Shown here: in pieces, positions 49,612-61,528 of the stretch
How positions within the stretch are numbered: the stretch's first letter is position 1
Layout of the letters: each line of letters opens with the position of its first letter
Notes under the pieces: model-generated
Seen by the model: only the letters and a program-made list of their open reading frames with translations
Told to the model about the DNA's origin: nothing
Databases searched by the model: none
Made by a program: the position numbers and the translations under genes
Source of the DNA: Motacilla alba alba
Taxonomy: Eukaryota > Chordata > Aves > Passeriformes > Motacillidae
Length of the DNA stretch: 64,000 bases
Assembly (NCBI RefSeq): GCF_015832195.1
Contig: NC_052046.1
Coordinates: 15,430,161-15,494,160 of the forward strand
Direction: 5' to 3'

Positions 49612-50550
49612 AAGCCCTCAGGGGTCGGTCCTGGGGCCGATGCTGTCCCACACCTTTGCCAGTGACATGGACAGTGGGATCGAGGGCAGGCTCAGCAAGT
49701 TTACTGATGACTCTGAGCTGGGTGGGGCAGTCGACACAGGAGAGGGAAGGGATGACATCCACAGGGACCTGGACAGGCTTGAGAGGTGGGACCAGGCAAA
49801 CCTCAGGGAGTTCAGCGAGGCCAAGTGCAAGGTCCTACACCTGCACTGGGACAATCCCAGACACACCCACAGGCTGGGCAGAGAAGTGGTTGAGAGCAGC
49901 CCTGTGAGGAGGGACTTGGGAGTGATGGCCGATGAAAAGCTCACCATGAGCCAGCAGTGAGTGCTCCCAGCCCAGAAAACCAAGGGAATCCTGGGCTGCA
50001 TCCAAAGGAATATAACCAGCAGGTGAATGGAGGGGATTCCCTCCTTAGCTCTGGTCTTTTGAGACTCCCACCAGGAGCACTACGTCCAGCTCTGGGCTCC
50101 CCAGCATAAGACATGGAACTGCTGGAACAAGTTCCAGAGAAGGGCTACAAAGTAGATCGGAGGACTGGATCATGTTTCCAAAAAAGATGGGCTGAGCAAG
50201 TTTGTGCTGTTCTGTATATAAAAAAGTCATACCTTTTAGCAACCTCATGGCAACCTGCCAGTATCTGAAGAGGGCCTACAGGGAAGCTGGAGAGGGACTC
50301 TTTGTCAGGAACTGTAGTGATGGAGCAAGGAATAAAGCAGTCAAAGTGAATGAAGAAACATTTAGGTTAGATATATGGGAGAAATTCTTTACTGCAAGGT
50401 GCTGGGGCACAGGTTGCCCAGAAAAATTGTGGATATCCCAAACTTAGAAGAGTTCAAGGCCAGGTTGAAAGAGAAATTTAACAACCTGGTCTACTGGGAG
50501 GTGTCCCTACATGTGGCAGGGGGTTTGGGATGAGATGATCTTATATTTCA
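49612..50550 (+). mobile_element. CR1 LINE fragment, reverse-transcriptase C-terminal half, 3' end eroded
   Basis: This is a 5'-truncated, inactive copy of CR1, the main avian non-LTR retrotransposon. It begins in the reverse-transcriptase domain with a stretch coding GxVLGP-like residues. The catalytic motif follows at 49700-49711, read as FTDD where the family normally has F/Y-A-D-D. Next come the DLDRLERW and KCKVLHL segments (about 49770-49845) and DLGVMADEKL (about 49914-49943). The frame is open from 49640 until a TGA at 49958, where the family normally has a cysteine codon. A second stop follows near 50023. Beyond it the nucleotide match continues, with the CNS-like run ending in a CCTGGTCTACTGGGAGGTGT stretch at about 50486. 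The terminal 8-bp repeats are missing, so the 3' end has eroded or been deleted. The match is from recognition of the CR1 consensus, not an alignment. Coordinates may be off by about 20 bases. Confidence 0.93.
49640..49960 (+). pseudogene. CR1 ORF2 (reverse transcriptase) remnant
   Basis: This 106-codon open stretch inside the CR1 fragment is the longest uninterrupted piece of transposon protein here. It holds reverse-transcriptase motif C as FTDD (residues 21-24), then DLDRLERWDQANLREF (about residues 43-58), KCKVLHLHWDNP (about 62-73) and DLGVMADEKLTMSQQ near the end. The complete CR1 ORF2 protein is roughly 900-1000 residues and has an N-terminal endonuclease. All of that and the front of the reverse transcriptase are absent. 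A premature TGA ends the frame in what is otherwise continuous homology. The FTDD replacement (A to T) also suggests decay. Two other frames open across the same bases, one on each strand, are shadows of this one. Confidence 0.88.
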
Positions 50551-53500
50551 CCACTGAAAATGAGGTGCAAACCAAACTCCAATTGATGAAGCATTACATT
50601 GTGAAAATCTTATCCAGCGGTAATTATTACTTTCTCCTTTTGTTCCTTATAACATTCTATAAATTAAATTAAAAAAAATTTGTTTCATAAGAAACTGCCT
50701 ATGACATAGTAAACCTGAAAGTAGTTGTAGATGGAATCTGTCATCAATAAACTACATTCATTGAGTTGACATCTTACTGCAAAATTGAGATTAAATACTT
50801 AATTTCACTTCTTGTGTCAACACAGTGATAGCTCAACGATATGATTTCTGGGCCCAAATTCACGGTTTTACAGAGGTAAGTAGCTTCCTTACCTCTTGTA
50901 GATGAAGAGGGGTAATCCTGGTTTTAGACCCACCTCAGTGGGGTGCAGTGTTCATTCACTTCAGTTTGAAAAAGTACTTTGCATTTAGACTGCAGCAATG
51001 ACAACAGGAACTGCTGTGGCAGCTGTGGCAGCCATAAAAACTAAGTTAGATCGGTGTCCTGTTTCCAGCACTGCCAAACAGCAGGCATTTGGTGAACATT
51101 ATAGCGAAACCACACTCATGTAGTAATTCTTCAAGATTCTTTTTCCACTTTTGGCAGTCACTGGCTTAGAAAACTTCTGTCAAAAAGATGATGATGTCCT
51201 GACACCTGGAATGTAATCTATCCTTTTGCAACAAGTAACATTGAATTATAAACCAACTTTGTTGGACACATGCATCTATTCTTGACCTTCACTTCACCTC
51301 ACAGGGGTGTTCAGATCAAATCCACAGAGATCATCCTCCTGGGCTCAATGACATTAATCAGAGAATATTAAAAGATCTCATGCCACTAGCATCCTACCAG
51401 TTTCTGGGCACTTTTTTCTTAGAGCTCCCACTGAATAAAATGTGAATCTGAACTCATTCATTTCCCTAGAGATTTTCACTATGCCTTAGAAGGCTATGAG
51501 TAATTATGTAACACTTCATTTCTGTCATCAGCTGCTCTAGTGAAAGACTTTCTTTTTATGCAGAGGAAACAGAGGAAAAAAATAATATAAAAACCCCTCA
51601 AAAAATCCCAAACCATAGCAAGGACAAGCACAACAAATGAATATAAAATGCTCAAGTGATGGATGGTTGTTGTACCTTTGTATATTGGAGGAAAAGGGAT
51701 GGAAATTGGATTTCTATACTCTTCAGTGATGTTCCACAGATGTAATTGCTGTTCTTATGATACTTTTTACATCAGTAGACACTAGGATCCTGTCTGTGAT
51801 GACTGCTTTGGAGATGCTACTGCACATATATATGCTAAATGATCATTGAAAGGCCTTATATGCACTCTTTCACTGAACTATTCACATTCATGTGCAAGCT
51901 GTATCTCAATGCCATGCTGCAATTTTGTGAAATCTGGTCTGAAGGCATACAAATGTCCCTGCTCTTGCATTTAAATCCATTAGGTGATACAAGTGCATTA
52001 TGATCACAGATGACTAAGAGATTAGGAGATAACCTGACCTTGGTAGCCTGCAAAAGAGAGTGAACTGCTGGTGTAGTGCTAGTATAGTGTAGTGTTCTAC
52101 AGCTGTTCTGGGATTCAGCATCCACAGCAATTACATTAGAATGAACACCGAATATGTGAGGATACTTTCAAACAAGGATTAATACCCTATGATAAAATGA
52201 CATGTTATTTACATCGCAGGGAAAGTAAAGAACAGATTTGAGGCAGTTTGACACAATGCAATTCCAGATAACCCACTGCAAATGATGCATGCAAGGAACT
52301 CTGACTTTCCCTCAATATGAGATATCATATTCCTTGCCCTATTATAATTCAAAGTAAATAAACTCAAATTATTCAGAATAAAACATCCAAATCCAGCATA
52401 AATAATCCACAGTTGATTAAATCAGTCTACATTTCAAACTCTTAAACTTAATTCTATGCTAGACTTAATTGGGTTTTGGAATTATGTACTGGATTTGTCT
52501 TTGATCTGCAGAAGGAGCAAAGAGTACATCACAGCTCTCAAGGAAGGAGAGATGAGTACTGCATGAGAGAGGCTAACTAAATTTCTCCTTATAACATAAA
52601 GACTGTGCCTTTTCAGACATGTCCCCTTTCCCAGATGTGCCTTTTCCCACTCTCCTTTTGTTCGCTGAGTATTTCTGCAAAAGGAAATACACAGGTTACT
52701 TAAGGCAACCCAAAGGGACAGGTTGCACCTGAGCCCCTGCCTGCACTTGTGACACAGCAGTACAACCTCCTATTTTACACAGGCAGGCATTCTCAGGCTC
52801 CCTGCAGCAAAATAGACATCTTGTGTCACGAGGAAGAAAATAGTCTGCATTTTTATAGTTGAAGGATTGATTTCTAGAGGAGCTCATAAGCTTGGGATTT
52901 GCGTGTTACTTAAAGGTTCTACTAAATTTTCACTGTTAATGAATTACTGAAAACTGTATTTTCTGCTGGGAATTAGCTGGAACAGTTCCTTTCTGTGCAA
53001 ATAAACCTAAATTTTATTCCCTGTTCATTCTTTCCCGAATTCCTTCCTATACCTGATGAAATTTTATAAAAATCAAGAATTATTTTAATAATTCTGCTCT
53101 GAGCTGTCTTTTTCCTTCTCCTTCAACTGAGAGGGTTTCCAAGGCCTCAACAGTGTGAAAATAGGGGAAAAAAACATTAGACAAAAATAAAAAGAAAGGT
53201 GACAAAAATTATCAACCAATTAGAGCTCAGTCTCTGAATTCAAAAGGATCTTATTTAGACTTTTGTCTCAGAAGGTGCTCCCATTATTCTCCATTGTTTA
53301 GTAGAATAAAATAGGAATACAGCCTTAAGAATATATTACACTGAATTTAACCCTAGATGAGAAGTTCTGGCCTCACCTGTCACATTTAGTCCAGTTTGTT
53401 TATACAGTCTCTTCAGAAAATTCTCAAAAAGGTTATCACTGAATCAGCTAAAAACTTTGTAGTCCAGCTGAATGTTCAAGCACTATTTTCAGAAGAAAAT

Positions 53501-56500
53501 GTTACTCATTTAAAATAAAAGTTTAAGGAAACGGAGCTATATCTTTAATTTATTTTGCAAATATTGAATGCACAGCCGCACTTTGCTTCAAGTGCTTTAT
53601 TTTAGGTCCATAGCTTGCAAATGAACATTGAACTTCCAAACCAGACCTTTTGCTGTCTACTCATTACTTCTGCTATACAGTACTTTGCAGTTCCTGTCTG
53701 TGCAATTTCCTTTTATTAATGTACAAACAAAACATGATGAATTAAACATGCTATTGCATGTATTTTTTGGCAAGCATGAAAGATGAGGTAATTGAAGAAG
53801 GTTATTATTTCCAGCTGTACAACGCTAGCACATAGTGACATTTAAATAATAAGAGAGAAAGTAAAATAGGTGTTGTGGTTTTAACAATACTGCCCTCTAA
53901 ACATCCCAACTCACTAATTTCTACTCATTATTTTGGATATACCCTTGTCAGAGTGAACCTGTGTCTCAGACTATTTAAGTAATTTCTGATATGTAAAAGA
54001 AAAAGAAAAAACCTGAACCTGAAAAAAATGGAAAATGCTTCAATAACTAGGTATTTTATTATAATTAGATGTTAGAATCTAGACAAGTCATATAGAGATC
54101 TCTGAGACATACAGAGTTGCTTCCAGGAAAGTTCTTTTTCTTTGTTAAAGAACAGACTAATTGTAAGAAAATGACTCATCTTCGTTTTTCAGAAATCTGC
54201 AATAAACACATAGGATTTTTTGTGGAATGTTATTTAGTCAAAAAAAGTTGTCAAGGCTTTCCACACATTCTTCTGATTAACCTTTAGTTCAAGATCATTT
54301 TCAGTTAGAAAGTATTGTTTCTATCTTGATCTCCTATCTGGCAATCTCTTGCAAGCTGTATTTTACCTGGTATATTTTTTTCTCAGAAATTATAATTTTT
54401 ATTACACAACCATGCATACAGTAGCTGAACGTAAAGTAGGGAATGGTGCAGTTTCAACTAAGCAGTCCAGTGCTTGAATCATGAACTGACTGGCTCTGTG
54501 GGGAGCGATAGGCTGGTTTAATTTTCATGTTCTTACTATAATTCTATGGAATTAGCCACCAAACAGAACAGTTAAAGACCTATGGTCAATTGCAATGTAT
54601 ACACTAATTATGCATTTGAAAAATAAATCCAGCAAATACTTGGCTTGTTTGAAGTCAATAGCCATTACACACAACAATAGAGAGTACTGGATTGGGACTG
54701 TCAGCCCCTTGTCTCCATAAATTTGGAAAAACTGCTGCATATGCATGAGGTTTTTTATCAGTGCTTTGAAGAGGTTCTGTTCATAACATGTGGCCCATGG
54801 AAATCACAGTAACTCATGGATTTTCATGTTAGGCACAGTTGGTTCTCCCATGTTTGCATACTCTTCAATCTACTTTTCTTGGGAGGATAGCACACAACCC
54901 TCTTCAGTGCCTTTACCATCATAAAGTTGTCCTCAGCAGCACTCTAATCTATCCCTCCAGTTCCACACTTTCCACAGAATTGCTGAAACAAAGGACCAAA
55001 GTTCAGCAATTAACTTTAAAATCTTTCTCAATACCTCATTTCAGTGATTCTTAAAGAATATGAACATTTCACAGGTAATGGAGATGCATACCAATGTAAA
55101 TGTAAAGTGATATCAGTATAAATTGAATTCTCCTTAAGACATTAAATAGCATTTCTTTTGTTTATGATGTGGAAAAATCTGACATTAAAACAGTCTTGCA
55201 ATGTAGCACTGAATTTCCCTTGAATTATGTAGTTAGGGAAAAAAAAAGAGGAAAAAAAATGCAGCTAAATGCAGAAAAAAAAATCAGCTTTGATGTTCAT
55301 TAGTGCTAGAATTTATTCTTTCATTAATTCAACGCTCCAAATGGCTAATATCAAGGAAAACCAAATTGCTCATCTTGTGTCCCAAAAAGTAAAATATAAC
55401 CAAAAAAATACTGAAGACTGGAATATACCTTCAGTATTACTTCCGTAAGCAATTTGGTCATGTACACATAGTTTATGAGTTCAGGACCAGCAACATATAT
55501 GGTCATCGAGTCCCTCTTCAAACATATCACTAGACCATACATTTCTTTCCTTTATGAATGGAGTCTCAGAAACTTAGTTTTAGTCAAAGCACATCTTCTA
55601 AATATATATCTGAGGTCATCCTTAGATACATAAATTAACCACATCCATCTAAAAAAGGTGTAACTGACTGGTTGCAATTCTCTGCTCAAAATATGCTATA
55701 TTTCCTATTCAAATTTGTTTGGCCTGAGGTTCTTCATGTAAAACTTTGTTATTCCTTTCTTAAAAGTCTAGCTTTATGACTATTTTTTCCATATAAAAGC
55801 ACTTAGACACTGTAAGCAGCTCAATGAGAGTTTTCTCTTTGGTGTTCTTAACACACTGAGCTCTTTTAAGCCTCCTTAAAGCTTTCCACACATTCAATCA
55901 CACAAAGGCTAACTTTTATGCCCTGATTTTTTCCAGCATCTTTTTTTTCAAATGCAAACATTAAAACTAAAACCAGTATTTCAACATCAACAATTTCTGT
56001 AGAACTCTGATATTCATGACTTAGACTATATACCCAGTTCTTTCTGAATTAAAAGGAACTTTGAAATATTCTTTGGAACTTTTAAGTTAGCACTTTAAAA
56101 ATCAAAGACCACCACTTTGGATTATCATGACTTCACAAAGTAATTTTTCACTTTTATTAAATAATCGGCATCAAAATAACATGGTGATACCAAATTAATT
56201 CATTCAAAACAAGAGAACTCTTAGGTGCATAGATCTGCTAGCTTTGAGGAATTGTGAGAGATTATATTTAAATTTAAGTTTTGATAAGAAGAACTAGTGG
56301 AAAAGTTTGCACATCTTGTAGTAAACGTGCCTCACTTATGGATTCTATGCCAAAGCTGCAGCAGGTATCATTGACACAACTGTATGTTTCACAATTCTTG
56401 TATTTGTGTAGGTGACAGTAGAGGTGAGTCTTGGCCTCTCAAGGTTGATTCATTTTCAAAGCGTATTATCTTATGTGCTATTTTTGTCCTTTTAGATAAA

Positions 56501-56563
56501 TCTACTTTCAGACATCCTTGATCTAAAGTAGCTAGCAAGGACTATAAGCACTACACTGCAGTT

Positions 56564-56587
56564 CAAACAAAACAAACAAACAAACAG
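56564..56587 (+). repeat. (AAAC)n short tandem repeat
   Basis: CAAACAAAACAAACAAACAA with a further CAAACA gives about five AAAC units. It is the same motif class as the larger A/C tracts. Confidence 0.85.
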
Positions 56588-56889
56588 AAAGGACCTTGAT
56601 TATCATCTACTTACACATGGTACAAACATGTGAGCCGATCTAACAAGATTCTTTTCATTGTGATTTACCCCACCAGGTTTCCCAAAACAAGTAAGTCCTT
56701 AAAAACTGAGATGAAAACCAGCAGTTTACTGAAATACTTACCATTGCAAATGTTCAGTGATTGATTTAGGACCTGAAATCTTAACTATTTTAAGGATCTG
56801 CTCTTTCATTTGGCCTAATTCTGCTTTCTTACTTAAGTTGGTGCTATAGATTTCAACCGTTGCTTCACTATCACCATTGCTTCACACAC

Positions 56890-56908
56890 TAATATCAGTG
56901 TGATATTA
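56890..56908. other. perfect inverted repeat, 8-bp arms, 3-base loop
   Basis: TAATATCA (56890-56897) and TGATATTA (56901-56908) flank GTG. It is A/T-rich, so chance is more likely than for the G/C-containing palindromes. Confidence 0.8.
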
Positions 56909-58524
56909 ATAAGGACTGGTGGATTCATTCCTTCTGTGGATTTTTAGGCAAAAAGTTGGTGTACATGAGTGAATATTAAAGTTTATGCTTTGAATTTCAT
57001 GTGACTAATTTAAAGGTCATACTTGTTAACTGTTGCAAATTTTTGCCTATGGAACCTTTGACATTATAAAATGAAATTCAATATTATAACACTCTAAAAT
57101 TCCTTCAGCCAATGGATTTTGTTTCATATTATATGGCATTTCACATCTTGAAAGCATGGCATTCCAAGCCTCATTCTTAAAGAAAAAAACAGAAGTATAT
57201 TTTGATTATGCAGACACCTGTAAAGACTAATTGTGCACATTGAGCACATTGTGATCAGGACTGAAAAGGACATGATACTTTTATCACTATCACTTGGAAG
57301 AGTAGGAAGAAACTAACTTTCTCTACAGAGGTAATCAATAGCACTTTTTATCTGGCAACAGATGTACAGCTTGATTATAAAAAGGTGAACACTCTCCTCT
57401 GGTATTCCTAATTCACAGTTATTAGGTAGTCTTGCCATTTTGATTTCTTTCTCTGACATCTCTTCACTTGATACTGTTCTCTAGAGCTACAGGGATCGAA
57501 CCTCTTACAAGGGTTATGTAGACAAGTCATAGCTTCCCATTGGTGAGCTGTCTGTCCTGCATGTTTACCAAAAAATTTTTACTATGTAAAAAACAAAGTC
57601 TTTTAACAGTAGGCCTAAATTTGCTACAGTTTCTTATTTTCAGACAAAAGATTTAAAGAAAACTTAGAATGCAGGCATCTGAAATTACTGTAATGGATGC
57701 GTAATCATCACAAAATGTCTGCTTCTCTGAAACTATATTTGGAAAATTTCAACTTTTTAGTACTTGAAAACTATGCTAGAGGAGATTATATAGTGAAACA
57801 TGCAGGATAGAGTGTGACTGGAAGATTACACTGTCACTGCTGTGTCAGGAGATTGCAGCCAGTCACGTCTGAAAATCTGGGACATATTCCTTCTACTCTC
57901 ACCCCTGTATTTTACATCCTGGCCAGTGTGATAGCAATAATACAGTAATATCTTTTAGATGACATGTTAAATCAAAGTTTTCCAGAGATTAGCAATTACA
58001 TGGTACATTTTGAAAAAGAGAAGTACAATAAATCTAGTGTCCTGACAAATTTCTTCAGTAGTCTTCATAACCTTTCCCCTAAGGCAAGGGCATGGTCTCT
58101 TTGGAAATGAGCATCCATGCTCAAAGAGATGTCCTGCTCAAAAAGCTGCTAAAAGATTAACGGATATCTAATGCTCTAGGACACATTGCAATATGCCGTT
58201 TTTGGAATGCCACAGTTTCACGGTTGCATTAAGGCATAATTTTTTTTCTGTGCTCAGCATACAGATTGCAGATGGCTTTTTTTCCCCACTGGTTTATTGA
58301 AACACTGGCAATCTAGTCCTAGAGCCACACGTTCTATAAAAAAAATGTATAAACTGCATATTTACAGGAAATTAAAAGGAGGGTTTTCATGGATTGAGGG
58401 TTGAGAGACTGATATGGGAATTTTAGGTAAGGAAAATTATTTCCATTGCTACATATCACTATTTGTAGAAATTTTACTAAAAAATAATGGAAAAAGACAA
58501 ACAACCAAAAAAACTCACAGTACC

Positions 58525-58542
58525 CACAAACAAACAAACAAA
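58525..58542 (+). repeat. (AAAC)n short tandem repeat
   Basis: CACAAACAAACAAACAAA-type repeat of four units. A complementary (GTTT)n run lies about 290 bases downstream at 58831-58850. Confidence 0.85.
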
Positions 58543-58829
58543 TAGCAACTGCAAAGAAGATGTGGAGTTCTCAAGTCCAGCAAATTTATTAATTAGATCA
58601 TTTTTGGTTTTATATATAGTATCCAGTTGTAACAATTGTATAGTATATCTTCCAGCTCAATGCACATCTTCAAGGATTAAAAATAAGTTCCATGAAAACA
58701 TTGATAGTTCTCAGACACAAAAGGCTTTTTTTTTGCATTTGAAAAGTTATCTGCCTTTATCATCAAAATATGAGGAAGGAAATGCAGGTGTTGATTTTCC
58801 TGAATGTTACCAACCATAATTGGGACACA

Positions 58830-58856
58830 TTTTTGTTTGTTTGTTTTTTGGTTTTA
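58830..58856 (+). repeat. (GTTT)n short tandem repeat
   Basis: TTTTGTTTGTTTGTTTTTTG run, the complement of the repeat at 58525-58542. Confidence 0.85.
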
Positions 58857-59700
58857 TATGTTTGCATGTTTATTACACTTAAGAAGATCAAAGCTTTCTA
58901 GCAATTTTTAAAGGTGAACTACTTTGGAACATGGGGGACGCATGTGATAATTAGTTTTCTGGTATGCAGTTCTCTGAGCATACAGTGGTGGGTCTCTCAA
59001 ACTGCTTCAATTCAAACTATTGTATTCATTCTGAGTTATGATTTACCCTTAAAAACTGATAGGGTTATATGTACTTACAGTCTCCTTGCTGTAGCCATGG
59101 GCCTAAGCATCAAGAACTGTAGCCCTGGAGTAACAGTTTGTGTATTATCACTCCTGAACTATGCAGAACATGCTTTTACCTGGAACACAAACAAAAAAGT
59201 ATTCTGTTAAACTAAGCACTATGGTTACATATTGGGACAGGGAAAATGTAACGTCTGACCTGTGTAATATGCAAGGTATGTATTCCTGAAGCCTGAAAGC
59301 CTCTGCTGGCACTTGGTGTGTTAAGGGTCAAACAGTAGTGACACATCTGGACTAGGCAACTGCTGGAGCACCATAGCTCCTTCTCAGTCATGATTTACTG
59401 CTTGTTTTCAGAATCAAGGAACTTTGTTCTAAGATTTCTGAAGAGCGTGAAGAATGGAGATTAGGTTCCTCAGAAGGGTGTAGATTAATGTCATTTTTTG
59501 GTCTGCAAAGGATTTGTGTGATGGGTACCTATGCACCCTAAGAGGAGCTGTAGATCCAAGGAATATATTCTCATAAATCACTGAACAGCCTAACCCTATG
59601 ATACTGCAATCTTTAGGCATATATTACCACTTCAAGATAGATTTTGAACTCAAGGACAATATTGCCATCGTCTGTGGATATCTGTGAAAGTACAGATGGA

Positions 59701-59776
59701 GTTGAAGCAGAAGCAGAGTCCCCAGGTCCTGTTACATAGTGATGATAGAGCCACTAGATTCTGAGTCACTCCCCAT
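59701..59776 (-). mobile_element. possible fossil tRNA-derived SINE
   Basis: On the plus strand the segment has AGCAGAGTCCCCAGGTCCTG (59712-59731), then GATAGAGCCACTAGATTCTG (59744-59763) and CACTCCCC. This resembles the reverse complement of the amniote tRNA-derived SINE head, where an AGGAGTCCTGG-like run precedes GCTCTAACCACTAGACC. It is weaker than the copies at 43.2 and 45.5 kb, because the block between the two matches is rearranged. Confidence 0.35.
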
Positions 59777-60889
59777 TGACAACAGCTGAAGAAGTTACTT
59801 TAGAACAAGACGGTTAAATAAATGTCACCAGTTCTGAACTCTATGAAGCATAGTAAGCAGAATAATTCCATTATTCCCTTTAGTATTCTGTCTTCAATTC
59901 TCTGTGAATGCAGATAATCCCTCATTACTCTTAATGACATATAGGGCCCACACTATGCCTGATATCAAAGGGAATGTCATAGTATTTGGGAAGAGCTTAA
60001 GTCCCTTGATAATGGGCACAATGAAGCTATACATATATGAACAGAGCGACTACAGTGAGCAAATTCTAATCTTTGGTCTACTAGCATAAAACTCGAGTAA
60101 ACTTCTTAAATGAAATAGTTAAAGAAAGTTAAGAATTAATCAAGATCAATCAGTGAATTAATCCAGTAGTTTAAAATCTGTAGAGAAATTTGGCTGCATC
60201 AGAAGTTTTTAAAAACTCTTATTTTTGGCTAAGATACAAACAGATGGCAGGATTTGGAGATCCAAATCAGTAAACTATGAAAAGGCAGCCAGGAATAAAG
60301 ACTATTCTAGGAATGTGATCAGCAGGTTCTTGGATTCCACTAAGCCAAAATATTCCCCCCTTACTTCTGCATGGTGAATGTAGTGCAGTGGCCACTGCAG
60401 GGGCTTGCTTTAAAGCGACCCAGAATAAGAAAGCAAAACTGGATGGAAGAAATGTGACAATGGCTTTAAAAGTCATTCTTTCATCAAGGCCCACCTATTC
60501 CCATGCTCTATGCCAATCTGAAATCATACTCTTTGTGGAAGAGTAAGAATTTGGCAAATGCACATCCTCTTATATCACTCCATCTTTAGGACTTCCTGAC
60601 ACAGATATGTTCTCTAGAGAGATAATTTTTTATCCTTTTTATCCACACTTTATGGTAAAATCCTTGTTTGGGACATTTGGCTGTTGACTCCCTTAAAGTC
60701 AGGGAGGGCCTGCAGTGAGACCTTGACAAATTAGAGAAGGGCAATCATCAACTGCATGAAGTTCAACAAGGGGAAATGCCAGATTCTGCACCTGGGATGG
60801 GGCAGCCCTGGATGTACAGACAGACTGGGGAATGAGAGGCTGGACAGCAGTGCCATGGAAAGGGCCCTGGGGCTCTGGTCCATGGCAAG

Positions 60890-61144
60890 TTGAACATGAG
60901 CCAGCAGTGCCCTGGCAGTCAGGAGGGCCAAGCGTGTCCTGGGGGCATCAGGGACAGCATCACCAGCTGGGCGAGGGAGGGGATTGTCCTGCTCTGCTCT
61001 GCACTGGGGCAGCCTCACCTTGAGTGCTGGGGGCACTTTTGGGTGCCACAACATAATAAAGGTATTAAACTATTAGAGAGTATCCAAAGGAGGGTAAAAA
61101 AGATGGTGAAGAGCCTTGAGGCTAAGCCATGTGAGAGCAGCTGA
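60890..61144 (+). pseudogene. CR1 ORF2 remnant, thumb/C-terminal segment
   Basis: This 84-codon open stretch matches the region of CR1 ORF2 just after the reverse-transcriptase palm. It begins MNMSQQ, then has IRDSITSW (about residues 20-27), LLCSALGQPHLECWGHFWVP (about 34-53) and LLESIQRRVKKMVKSLEAKP (about 61-80). It ends at a stop where the family continues into an EEQLR-type segment. The next open piece lies in another frame downstream, so at least one frameshift separates them. It has no initiation context and is not a host gene. Confidence 0.85.
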
Positions 61145-61514
61145 GGTCACTTGGTCTGTTCCGCCTGGAGAGGAGGACACTGAGAGGAGACCTCATTGCA
61201 GTTACAACTTCCTTGGGAGGGGAAGAGGAGGGGCAGGCATTGATCTCTGCTCTGTGGTGACAATTGACAGGACTCAAGGGAAGGGCCTGAAGATGAGTAA
61301 GGGGAGGTTTCTTTTAGATATCAGGAAAAGTTTCTTCCCCGAGAGGGTGGCTGGGTACTGGAACATCTCCCCAGAGAAGGGGTCGCAGCCTGACAGAGTT
61401 CAAGATGCATTTGGACAATGCATATGGTGTGACTCCCCAGGATGGTCCTTTGACGAGCCAGGAATTGGACTCAATGATCTTTGTGGGTCCCTTTCAACTC
61501 AGATTACTCTTTGA
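61116..61514 (+). pseudogene. CR1 ORF2 C-terminal remnant
   Basis: A 132-codon open frame carries the C-terminal part of CR1 ORF2. It includes a DLCSVVTIDRTQGKGLKMSK segment (about residues 43-62) and GRFLLDIRKSFFPERVAGYW (about 63-82), which match the family's SDRTRGN and LDIRKxFFxxRV signatures. It then runs on into the 3' untranslated part, which happens to stay open. It overlaps the preceding remnant by about 29 bases in a different frame, which marks the frameshift. Although long for this window, it is explained completely by the transposon. Confidence 0.85.
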
Positions 61515-61528
61515 TTCTCTGATTCTGC

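Larger units (their letters stand above)
50551..59700. other. non-coding stretch, no gene seen
   Basis: Between the CR1 copy and the possible SINE at 59.7 kb I see only unique A/T-rich DNA with short A/C-type repeats (51582-51640, 56564, 58525). The longest frame (110 codons at 58487-58819) begins in an A/C repeat and shows no domain. Confidence 0.55.
60697..61528 (+). mobile_element. CR1 LINE fragment reaching the 3' terminus
   Basis: This second long CR1 copy is in the same orientation as the one at 49.6 kb but belongs to a different subfamily by its 3' end. It opens with a DLDKLE-coding segment (about 60718), a CATGAAGTTCAACAAGG block at 60757, and then codes for NMSQQ, RDSITSW, LLCSALGQPHLEC, SIQRRVKKMVK and, after a frame change, FLLDIRKSFFPERV. 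The 3' end shows the typical GGACTCAATGATCTTTGTGG run (61468-61487) followed by CCTTTCAACTCAG. It finishes in worn copies of the 8-bp repeat (TTGATTCT, TGATTCTG) at 61511-61528. The high G+C of 60.78-61.02 kb comes from this element and not from a CpG-island promoter. Consensus recognised from memory; the 5' boundary is approximate. Confidence 0.92.

Noticed and set aside
49618..50001. 127-codon minus-strand open frame
   Set aside because: Antisense shadow of the CR1 reverse-transcriptase remnant.
57492..57502. tRNA B-box-like sequence on minus (complement of GGGATCGAACC)
   Set aside because: The T stem is only four of five pairs, no 5' acceptor strand matches the 3' side, and no A box lies at the right distance.
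60780..61020. CpG-island-like G+C-rich block suggesting a promoter
   Set aside because: The composition is that of the CR1 element and CpG itself is sparse.
60731..61054. 107-codon minus-strand open frame, Leu/Pro/Ala-rich
   Set aside because: Antisense shadow of the G+C-rich CR1 copy.
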